From Mediterranea massiliensis (lineage in GTDB: Bacteria > Bacteroidota > Bacteroidia > Bacteroidales > Bacteroidaceae), in the NCBI RefSeq assembly GCF_900128475.1, contig NZ_LT635838.1, positions 436,536 to 500,535 of the forward strand: a DNA stretch of 64,000 bases, given 5' to 3'. The notes under the pieces are model-generated. The model did not search any database. It was not told the origin of the DNA and was given only the letters and a program-made list of their open reading frames with translations. Below, one piece after another: positions 9,141 through 21,100 of this stretch. The translations under genes were made by a program, and so were the position numbers. Every line of letters starts with the position of its first letter. Position 1 is the stretch's first letter.

Positions 9141-12110
9141 ATGAGAAAGTTTACTTCTTTTTTACTGTTAGGCTTCGCTATCGGCAGTTTCGCGCAAACG
9201 CCCTGAGGAGTCAGCGGAAGCGAACTGTGGTTCAAGACTGCGCCTTTGAACTCAGACCTGCAAGGTTATTACCGTTGGCAGGATTTCTCTGGGGATTCCA
9301 TACGGCTGATGCTATTGGACAGCCGTGGCGTCAAGTCTGAACTTACTCTTCCGAACAGTTCAGTCCATTACTTCAACTTTAATCCGAGTCTCTGGCTCGC
9401 AGACGGATTTCGTAGTCTGAGTGCCAAACTCAAACACGGCAACCTCTCGCAGGCTACCGTCATCGGTGTCTTTGCACCGGAACTGGCAACCATCGGCAAG
9501 GATATGGTTGTCTATGCTCTTGACGGCCGAAAGGGCGACGGAGCCATTCTGAGCAAGGACAAAGCCGTAAGGGGTAGAGGTGTTGAACCACTGGACTATG
9601 GTTCAGCATCGGGTGAAGACCTGCTTTATCAATCAAGTGATTCTTTGTCCGAGAACGGTTTTAAGGAAAGCGCTCTGCGAGTTGTGTCCTACTTCAAGGT
9701 AAGCAATCCTTCAACAACATTGTGGGGAGACAACTCCAACACCACATTATTCATCGGAACCCCTTCCACCTCTGGCAGTTTCGGTACGGATTTCCCGACC
9801 TCGCTCTTCGGTAATGCTTCCATCCGTGGATATGCCCCTGAGCTTATTGTGTTCAGCAGGATGCTTACACCCGATGAGCGCAGAAAAGTGGAGAGCTATC
9901 TGGCGGTAAAGTACGGCATCACCCTCAAAGGCTCGTATCTTGACAGCGACGGAAACCTGACTTGGGATATGGCGGAGAACCAAGCCTACCACCATAGGGT
10001 CACAGCTGTTGGAACCGACATGGCAGGAAGTCTCTCCCAGCCGCTTTCCGCAACATCATATGAGGAAAGTCCGGTGTATGCGGCCTTGAAGGAGAACGGA
10101 ACTTATCATGACGCAAATCCATACAACCCTTCATCCGCTTCCCGTCTGCTTGTCATGGGACGTGAAAACGGCAATCCGATGCCGGACAGAGGCTTTACTT
10201 TCTGGGGCGACGATGATGTGGCACTTGCAACATATACCTCACCTACAGATTCCCTGTGGCATGTCATGAAACGTACATGGATGGTCAAGACCAACGTGCC
10301 GTCAAAGCCCGACAGTACAGTGGCAAGATGGACTGCGCAAGGACTTGAAGTGTCAAGGAATGGCTTTACAGACAATATCATCCAAGAGAAAGCCGCTTCC
10401 GGAGCTTATGCCACGACCCCAGCCCTTGTTGGAGGTGGCGGTGCTTTTGAGTTCACCTGTCCGACAAGTCACCCGACTTTTGACGTTGGCTTCGGAAGTA
10501 TCGGTGGCAGCACATGCAAGTATGGATTCCGGTTCACCAATGCTGGAGTTGTTTATCCGATCATCAACGGAGCGGTCTCAAATTCATACATCGCCACGGA
10601 TGTTGACGGAACGGACATTTCCATCCGCAAGGAAGGCAAAAACATCTATCTGCGTGTTGACGGAACAGGAAGTGCGGCAAGAACCATATCCCTTTCGGAT
10701 GCAACTGACACAGACACAAATGTGGGCATTATCCGAACGGAAGGAGCAGAGTCCGCCTTGAACATGGCAGGCTTGAGGACAGGAGGAATAGATGATGTCG
10801 GTTATATGGCAGAGTTGAGCTATGACCTCACACCGGACAGGGAATTCTCAGACTATTGCCGCAAGCGTACCGTCATGCTCATAGATCCAAGCGGTGAAGG
10901 TGATTTCGACATCAACAGCAATAGTAACATAAGATGCTCCAAGCCTGATATGACAAGGGGCAAGACCATATTCCGCAATATCCTATGGGATGCAGACGGA
11001 AGCGGAAGCGATGTGTTCACATTCGCCTATTATGACGGCATTTCCTATGATGCCACTCCTACGCCGTCAAGTTGCGAGAATGGAGTTCCACGCAATGACG
11101 GGTATATCGACATCGGCATCAACATCGGTACACCAGTCTATTCCTATGTGCTCAGCGTTGACACCGTTGCAGGAAAAGTAAAAGGAGAAACCATTGCCAG
11201 AGGAACATTCTTCGGTGACACGCATAGAATCACGAATCTTGCCCCCGGCGCCTATGCGCTGTCCGTATCACAAGGTGGAGGCAACGAGATTTATGCCACT
11301 GGCAATGCACTCTACACCTCATACTCACATGACACCAGGACCTATCTGTCTGGCGACATCTCATGGACGGTGAACGATACAAAATCAAACTACCGTGTGG
11401 GATTGGAGCCAAGCCTCACGGACGAGATCACCCAATATGGCTTCGACATGCGGGGCGACAAGGCGCATATCATAACCGGTGGATATACAAGCCTAACCAA
11501 ATATGTCACCATCAAGCCTGGCGATGTGCTCAGTGTTACAGTCCGCAATATGCAGGTCACATACAAGTTGAACGGACAGACCGTGCATCATGAATATGTC
11601 TGGTCACTTCGTGCATGGCGGTTCTGCATCAAGTACGGAAAGGGCGAGACACATATCACAGACCTTACCGTAAACGGTACGCCTGTAACCTCATTCACCA
11701 CAAGGGGCAACGTGCAGATAGAAACACCCAAGAAGTGTACGACAACGATGACCGTCTATGTCGGCAGCGAGTGTGATGCAAGTATGCCTAACGGAACACA
11801 GGCAAGGGAGAACCATGTGGGCAGCTCGGACAGACAGGCTGACAATACCTTCATTTCTGGAGAAGACGAGGATTTCACTGTCAAGGGCAACGGTTCTACG
11901 ACAGGCATCTACGAGGCTAAACTCACACAGGACAAGCCTTCTGCAGCCACATTGATGGTGTTTGACGTATCAGGCAAACTGGTGGTGTCACGCCAAATGA
12001 CAGGCGAAAGCGTCAAGCAAGCCGACTTCAAGGTTCCCGCATCGGGTGTGTATGTCGTGAAGGCAATCTCCGAGAATGGGGAGCATACAAGGAAAATCTC
12101 AGTAAAGTAA
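9141..12110 (+). pseudogene. T9SS-sorted surface protein with in-frame stop after the signal peptide
   Basis: The ATG at 9141 encodes a clear signal peptide (MRKFTSFLLLGFAIGSFAQTP) but codon 22 is TGA (9204-9206). The same frame then runs open to 12110 as GVSGSELWFKTAPLNSDLQG, the usual mature start of this family, so a single GGA-to-TGA change explains the break. The mature part has a lectin/LamG-like N-terminal region ending in a conserved TPDERRKVESYLAVKYGITL block, a WGDDD motif, and a C-terminal type IX secretion sorting domain (VFDVSGKLVVSR...GVYVVKAISENGEHTRKISVK). A start at the in-frame TTG at 9246 would lack any export signal. It is separated from the RHS gene by 17 nt, so the two are probably co-transcribed. 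Read-through or sequencing error cannot be excluded. Confidence 0.8.
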
Positions 12111-12127
12111 CTTAAAGGAAGATACGC

Positions 12128-15100
12128 ATGAAGAATTATATACAGAAGGTGGCGTGGGCATTGGTTTTACTGCTTGCCGCCACACTGTCCCTTTCGGCAA
12201 AGGACGGGACAGCCGTGAGAAAACTCTTCAAGAAGGGTGTCTCTGACAGTATCTCCGTAGGAGGTAGCAAACTGGTCGTTCTTCAGAAAGACCTCATTCG
12301 GAACAGAAGCCTTTCCGTGAACTCTATCGGAGAGGAGAATGTTCCTGAGCTTGACTTTGCCATGACCAACGTCACGGCAGGAGGACAGGGCTACCGTTTT
12401 CTCCCTCACGGAACACACTTCACAGGCGAGGGTGCGACTGTCAAGATAAAGTATGACCGCACGAGAATACCAAGCGGCTATACCGAGGACGACATCCGTA
12501 CCTATTACTACGACCCGGCCGAGAAGCATTGGGTTGCGTTGGAGCGTGTGCGTGTGGACAAGAAGGAAGAGTGTGTCGTTTCAAAGACGACCCACTTCAC
12601 CGACATGATCAACGGTGTGATACAGGCACCGGAGTCACCGCAGACAGAAGGCTTTGCCCCGACGATGATGAACGACATCAAGGCGGCTGACCCGACGGCG
12701 AAGATAAATGTCATTGCGCCTCCAAGCGCAAACAACCGTGGCTCTGCCAACTTGCAGTATCCGTTCGAGATGCCGCCAGCACGAAACGGTATGCAGCCAA
12801 GCCTTGGCTTGCAGTACAGCAGCGAGGGCGGTAGCGGTTGGCTTGGCGAGGGTTGGAACGTCAGCGTGCCAAGCATTACGCTTGACACCCGGTGGGGCGT
12901 GCCTCGTTATGACCAGTCAAAAGAGACGGAGACTTATCTTTTGTCCGGTTCAATGCTCTCCACTATGGATGACAACGGACAGATGGGAGTCGCACACCGT
13001 GGCGAGAAGATGAACAGAAAGGCTGACCGCCAGTTCTACACCCGCCAAGGCGGTGATTTCAGCCGTATCATCCGCAAGGGTGACAGTCCTGCCAACTATT
13101 ATTGGGAGGTTACAGACAAGCAGGGTGTCAAGTACATCTATGGTGGTGACGGAGCTGTTGTAAAGGGCAATGTCACTGATGCTTCGGGCAATACCCGTGA
13201 GGTGATTGCCGAATGGAAGCTGAAACGTGTCGAGGAACTCCACGGTGACTATATAGAATATGTGTATGACATCGTGGATGAGGATGTGCGTGGCGGCTTG
13301 AAGGCCAAGGCTGCATATCTGAAAGAGGTTCACGCAGGTAATGCAGGACAGGAACCGCACACCGTTGTACTCTTTGAAGGCAACAAGGTAAAGCAGGTAA
13401 AGACCAACAATGCCCGCTATGGATTCCTCGCCTCCTCCAACAAGCTGCTGGAGAAAGTGACCGTGAATTTCCAGGGCGAGACATTGCGCAGCTATGCCTT
13501 TGACTACAAGGAAGGTGCATTCCACAAGGAAATGCTCACAGGTGTCAGACAGTACGACAACACCGGAAAGGAAGTGGCTTTCCAGAACTTCGACTATTAT
13601 GATGATGTGCAGGCTGAAAAGGGATATGTTCCGTTCAAGGACGATTCCGAGAAATGGAACACGCACGATGACGGACTTGACGCTGGTTTCGTCAATCCTT
13701 TAAAGACTGTCAGCAAGCGTTTCAGCGACAAGCCTACTGCACTTGGCGGAACAACAAGTTCTTCTGTAAGCGGTTCGTTCTATGCAGGTGTGGGACCTTG
13801 GGACGGAAGCAAATGGAAAGGCAATACAATAGGAGGTTCTTACAGTTACTCCAGCGATACCAGCAAGGGACTTTCCGCATTCGTTGACTTGAACGGTGAC
13901 GGACTTCCAGACAAGGTTTATAAGTCCGGTGGTTCCGTATATTATCGTCCACAGGTCAAGACTGACAACGGAGAAGTCGTATATGGTGAGCCTGTCAAGG
14001 TAAAGGGCATCAGTAACTTCTCGACAACCAAAAGTTCTACGAACTCTTTCGGTGCGAATGCCGTTGTCGGTTGGAATGTCCTGACTGCCGTTGTCGGAAC
14101 GGACAAGTCAACCACTAAGACCAAGACCACCCAGTATTTCAGCGACATCAACGGTGACGGACTTGTTGACCTCGTTTCAAATGGCAAGGTTTATTTCAAC
14201 CACTTGGAGTTTGACGAGGCAGGCAATGCCGTGCCTACATTCACTTTGAGCAGTGCCGATACGCCAAGTCCTATCATCTATGGCGGCAAGGTTGACACAT
14301 CCGTTATGGAGGTTAGCGAGGATGAGCAGGCAGAAGCCATCAAGAACTCCCCTATGGAGGATATTGTGCGTGTATGGCAAGCGCCAAAGGATGGAACAGT
14401 AAGCGTGGCAGGTCAAGTAAGCCTTGTCGCTCCTACTGGAGACTATGACGCTGACGAATACCAAAAAGCGGACGGTGTGAGGGTTGCCATTCAAAAGGGT
14501 GGCAATGAGCTTTGGAACAAGACTATTGCAAAGGGCGACGGCAGTTCTTATGCCGCTGCAGTCTCTTCTGTTGCCGTCAAGCGAGGTGACAGAATCTATT
14601 TCCGTGTGCAGTCGGGTTCCGAGGAAACAAGCAACGGCTCATTTGACAAGGTGAACTGGTCGCCTACCATTATATACGCTGGCGAATCTAATGTTTTGCC
14701 TAACGGGCTTTCTTCAACAGAGTACAAGCCTGAGGATGGTGCCATCTATGATGTGAACACCTCTGCCAATGTGGAGAATGGTTCAAGTGTTGAAGTTCAC
14801 AGTGTCTTCCACAAGCCTGTAACAACCGACGATGTTGTTCTCAGCATCATCGGCAGCAACGACAAGAAAGACAGTGACGGAAACGACAACCCGAACTATA
14901 TCGAGAAGACGGTCTTTGCTCGTACACTGAAGGCTAATGAGACTTTCAATGGCGATTCACTCAACATCAGTCTGGAGAATACAGAAAAGCTGACCAACTT
15001 CAGCTTTGAGATTTCATCCACCTCAAATGTTGATTGGAAGAATATCGGTTGGCAAGCGTCTGTGACTTATAAGGACTCTGCCAATATCGAACAGACGGTA

Positions 15101-18100
15101 GCCGTTCCTGCACACTACAATACATTTGCAAATGCCTTGGCAGAGGGCAAGCCATACTTGACCACAGCGACTGATACAATTATGGTTGTGTCACCAGTGC
15201 TTATCCTTTCTGACAATTCCATCAATGGCCAGATTACTTTGACTGCCAAGACAGAGGATGCACTTGTTGGCAAGAAGTCTTTCACTATCGAGAATGGCAT
15301 TTTGAAAGCCGATACTCTGCGATTTGCAACAACCGCAGGAAAGAAGTTATGGTTTGAATACAGCTATCCTGCAACTATCTCGGATGAAACTGTTACTTCT
15401 GCCTCTGTTTCCATTCAGAAAGATGCGGCAGGTCTTGTGACAGAGAATGTCCTTGCTGGATTCTATGCAGAAAGCGATAATCTTGGCTTCGGTATGCTTT
15501 ACCGTGGCTGGGGAGGTTTTGTCTATAACTCTGCAGAAGGCAGATATGCAAAGCCTATTGACGAGTCATTGCTGAAATTGCCGGAAAACGAGAACGACAA
15601 GGTTGATCCTCTCACAATGGCATTCACTCCATTGGGCACAGACCAGACCTCTATGGACAAGTGGGTCGGTCAGCGACAGGACATCTATCTTACTGCGACC
15701 GAGGCAAGCACAGCCCGATTGACCGAGCAGGATGTACTCCTTACCAATCCTTTGGATAACAATGCGGAGGTGGCAGGACTTGCAGGTGAATACTTGCAAG
15801 GCACTGGCGCAGCGGCGGTAAACCAAGTTGTATCAAGCAAGAGTACCGTTGTGCAAGGCGGTGCGCTGGGCATTACCCACAACAATGCAAATGGTAGCTC
15901 CAAGACGGAAGTTGCCATGATGGATATGAATGGTGACGGATTCCCTGACATCATTGCTGGTGGTAGTATCCAATACACCAATTCACAAGGCGGATTGAGT
16001 GGAGAAATCTACAAGGGTATCGGAGCTAATAACTCTGACAATGCTTCTGAGGCATGGGGATATGGCGGCAATCCTGTGGCTTCCGTATCACAGATTACGA
16101 ATTTGGCGAAAGGTGTAAAGCAGTCTTTGAGCAATGTACAGACAGAATGGCAAGCTCAATTCTCTATCACTGGCAGTGCGCCAAAGAACACAGATGAAGC
16201 CGTAGAGTCATTCATTGACATCAATGGTGATGGACTTCCAGACAAGATTCTTTCCGACAAGAAAGTAAGATTAAATCTTGGTTATGCCTTTACTGAACCT
16301 ATTGATTGGGAACTTGATCGTATTCAAGGTGGTAAGAGTCTCTCTTATGATATAGGTGCAAGTGGTGGCGCTAACCAAGGATTTGGCGAAATTAAGGAAA
16401 AACAAATCAATAAGGCCTCCGGCAGTTTCTCCGCAGGATTTGGCATCGTGACTTCTGAAAGCGAAGAGGAATACAACCTTATCGACATCAACTCTGACGG
16501 TCTCCCAGATAAGGTCTGGAAGAATGGTGATGGTATCATTGTTGCCCTTAATACAGGCAATGGCTTTGACGAGCCTATCAGTTGGAAGGGTGCAAGTGCG
16601 CTTAGTGAATCAGCCTCTACATCAGAGTCTGCAAATGCAGCGTTCACTTTGACCATCAACATTCCTGTCATAAGCATCAAGATTTCAACCAACCCTGGTG
16701 CTTCCACCTCACATAGCATCAACCGCCCTACATATTCTTTGCAGGATGTGGATGGTGACGGCTATCTTGACATCGTTGAGTCTGAGAAGGAAAGCGAGTT
16801 GAAGGTTACACGCTCTGCCATTGGCAGAACCAACATGTTGAAGTCAGTCACCAATTCCTTGGGCGGAACTTTCACATTGGACTATGCCCACACCACTCCG
16901 ACCTACGGTCTTCCTGGTGGCAAGTGGGTAATGTCTGCCCTTACCGTTGACGACGGAATCCATGACGATGGTCCAGTCATGACAACCGCCTTTGAGTACA
17001 AGGACGGAAAGCGTGACCGCCATGAACGTGAGTTCCTCGGTTTCGGTGAGGTTATCACCAAGAACCTCGATACGGAGAATGGCAATTCTGTTTACAGACA
17101 GGCTGTTGAGAACTACGATGTAGCCAACTACTACACGCAGGGCAATGTTACCGCTACTTCCGTGGAGGATGCCAACGGCAACAAGTACACCGAGACAAAG
17201 AACCGTTACGACAGCTACTATCTGACTGCCGACGGTGACAAGTACACGTTCGCAAAGCGTGACGTGAACCTTTGGAGCGACCGTGCTTCTGCATTCGTTC
17301 CTCTCCGCTATACGGCAAACTTGCAGTATGAGGGAGCGGCAAACGGTGTGGTTACATCCGAGGCATGGAACGAGTATTACCTCAATGGCTATCATGGTGA
17401 GTTGAAGTCCTACAAGTACAGCGACAAGGGCAGTCTTGGCGAGGACGGAAACGGCAAGTTCGATTATGCGACTGCTATCAAATATACCGACAATGCAAGC
17501 AAGCACATCCTCGGACTTCCTGTTGATGTGACTGTTACAGGCGGTGACGGCTCACTCTATCACCATGTGACGGCGAAGTATAATACCAACTACGCCAACC
17601 ATATCACTCAGATTACACAGCAGTTGAATGACGGTGCGGCAGTTACTGATTACAAGTACGACTCTTACGGCAACATCATCCAGAAGACCCTCCCTGCCAA
17701 CGGCAAGGGACAGCGTATGTGGTACAAATACCGCTATGAGCCGGAAATGAACATGTATGTTGAGCGTATTGACGATGCGTGGGGTTACCGCAGCGAGCAA
17801 GGCAACTTCGACTATCGCTATGGTATCGCCAAGGAGCATCGTGACCTCAACAACTTCTACTATGAGACTGATGTTGACGACCTCGGTCGCATTACTGGCG
17901 TACGTGGTCCAAATGAGTTGGCTACGGGCGTGCCTTATGCCATCGCCTTTGAATATCAGCCTTTGGCTACATTCAATGAGAGTGGCATTACCGCTCCTGC
18001 TTACGCAGTGACCAAGCACTACGACATCCAGCACCCTAACGACGACTTGGAGACCGTTACATTCGTTGACGGTTTCGGAAGAGCCGTGCAGGTGAAGAAG

Positions 18101-21100
18101 GACGGTGTTGTGACAAGTGCATCCAAGGGAAGCTCTGCCAAGGACGAGAACGTGATGATTGTCAGCGGCAGAAACGTGTATGATGCTTTCGGACGTGTGG
18201 CAAAGGCTTTCTATCCTACAACGGAAGGAACTGGATCGAACTCAACGTTCAGCAAGTCATTTGACAATGTATCTCCAACGGTTACTGTTTATGACGTGCT
18301 CGACCGTGTTACCTCTGTGACATTGCCGGACAACTCTACGACAACTACGGCATATACAGTTGACAATAGCAGTCATACTCTCGTTACAACCGTAACGGAT
18401 GCACTTCATAATGTGCAGGCAACCCATACCAACGGCAGTGGCAAGACCTTGAAGACCATCCAGAAGAGCGGTCCTGACGGTGAGATTACCACTTCGTTTG
18501 AGTATGATGGCATACAGCGTCTTGTTCGTGTTACCGACACGGAGGGTAATGTAACGACCTCTACTTACGACATGGGTGACCGCCGTACTGAGGTGAACCA
18601 TCCTGCAAGCGGCATCACAAGTTTCACTTATGATGCGCTCGGCAATGTGCTGACCAAGCAGACTGCCAACCTTGCAAAGGAAGGCAAGTTCATCACCTAC
18701 GATTACGACTATCAGCGTCTGACGGGTATCAACTACCCAGACCACCCGGAGAACAACGTAAAGTATTACTACGGTGGTCGCAATGCCTCTCAGAACCGTA
18801 TCGGTAGGTTGATGCTCCGTGAGGACGGAACAGGTGCCATCGAATACTTCTATGGCAAGATGGGCGAAGTCACCAAGACCCGCCGCACGATGATTGTGCC
18901 TAACCAGGCGATAGCAACCTACGTGACGCAATGGACTTATGACAGCCACAACCGTCTGTTGGAGATGATTTATCCTGATGAGGAGAAAATCACCTACTCT
19001 TACAACCTCGGAGGTCAGCTTGAAAAGGTTCATGGCTACAAGTCATACGGCTACGATTATGTAAGCAAGATTGGCTATGACAAGTTCGAGCAGCGCACAT
19101 ACTTGAAGTATTGCAACGGTGCAGAGACATTCTACACCTACGCCCCACAGCGTCGCAGATTGCAGAACCTCACTGTGAATAGTGGTGGCAACACCATTAT
19201 GGATAACGCTTATACATACGATGCAGTAAGTAATGTGCTCAGTGTTGTAAACGGTGCGTCAGTCCCACAGAGTGGCAAGGCTGGCGGACAAATGGCGCAT
19301 ACCTATACATACGATGCACTCTATCGTCTTGTAAGCGCAACAGGTACTTATACAGGTGCGGACAACAAGACAGCAAGCTACACTCTTGCGATGGGCTACG
19401 ATAACATGCACCGTATCACATCAAAGCGTCAGATTCTCACGCAGAACAATGTGCAGTTCAACGGTACGTTGAATGCTGGCTATGATTTGTCGTACACTTA
19501 TGGAACAGACACAGGCAAGAAATTCCAGCTTGCCAATGTGAAGGATGTGAATTATCGCACGGAAGAAAATCCGTCAGAGAGCGAGAATGTGAACAACAAT
19601 CACGCCTATGAGTATGATGCTAACGGTAATCTTGTTTATGTCAACACAAGCCGTACCAAGAAGGATGGCATGGCTGACGAGAAGACCGCAGAGCGCAAAC
19701 TCAAATGGGATGAGGAGAACCGTCTCCTCGCTTCTGATGATAACGGCTTTGTTACCAATTATTGGTATGATGCAGATGGTGAGCGCACAGTGAAAACTTC
19801 TGGCGAGAGTGACCAGGTTTATGTGAACTCCGAGTTTGCTGGAGGTCGCACGAACACAGCCAAGTTCTCGTTGTATGTAAGTCCATATTTGGTTGCCAAC
19901 CAAGGCGGACGTTACACCAAGCATATCTACATCGGTAGTCAGCGTGTCGTTTCCAAGATTGGTGACTTCGACTCTTACGGCTCAGACCCACGCCGCATCC
20001 AGTATGCAGGTAGTGAGACTGATGGCTTGTCTGTTGATTATAAGGTTAAATATACTCAACAGTTGCAGGTCATTAAGGATAATTATGCAACCTTTGCAGT
20101 GCCGTACAATGGCGAGGACAACAACGACTATGTCGATGGCAAGGGCTTCTGCTGCAATGACGGCAGCTTGGAGGCTGCGCAGGCACGTGTTATGGCAAGA
20201 GCAATGAAGAACAATTTCCAAGAGGGTGACTCATACGAGAAGATGCAGTTCTACTATCACCCAGACCATTTGGGTAGCAGTAGTTACATCACCAACCTTG
20301 AAGGCGAAGTGGTGCAGCATATCGAGTATGTTCCTTTCGGTGAGGTTTTCGTTGAGGAGCGCAACAACATTTGGAATACACCTTATCTTTTCAATGCGAA
20401 GGAATTCGATGAAGAGACGGGATTGTATTACTATGGAGCGAGGTACTATGACCCAAGATTAGGACTATGGATAACTACAGATCCTTTGCAAGAAAAATAC
20501 TACGACATCTCTACTTATTGCTATGCTTATAACAATCCAATACGATATGTAGATCCAACAGGAATGGAAGGATGGCTGTCTGATTGGTGGAAACAAAACA
20601 ATGTTGGAACCAGATTGTTAGGAGGTGTCCAAATGGTTGGCGGTTCTATTGAGGCTGTTGGTGGAGGAATCGGTGGAATTCTTACTGCAGAAACAGGTGT
20701 AGGTCTTGCTGGTGGTGTCGCTCTGTTGTTACATGGTGCCGACAATGCTTATGCAGGTGCAAAGCAAATGTGGACTGGAAAAAGCCAAACTACATGTACA
20801 TATGCTGGCACTAAATATGCATCTCAAAAATTGGGGGCCAGTGAGGAGACAGCTGACAAAATAGCAACAACAGTAGATGTTGGAACAAGTTTTGTCGGAG
20901 GAGGCTCTGGACTATACAAAAGCAATAGATTTGTCACTGGGAGACTTCAAAAACATGTTAATCAAGCTGTCAAGGAAGTTGATTCAGAAGGACTAAAGGC
21001 ATTGACTCAGAAACAACTTAGAGCAGTCCAAAAGAATTCGAGATTATATCCAGCATATAGGGGTAACAGAATAGATGTGCGTACCAGACAAAAAGTTGGA

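Noticed and set aside
8954..9340. 128-codon frame over the leader of the surface-protein gene
   Set aside because: It runs across the promoter element and hairpins, and ends inside the surface-protein gene in another frame; no family resemblance.
9246..12110. Surface-protein gene starting at TTG 9246
   Set aside because: This start would remove the signal peptide that a T9SS protein needs. The ATG at 9141 with an in-frame TGA explains the data better.
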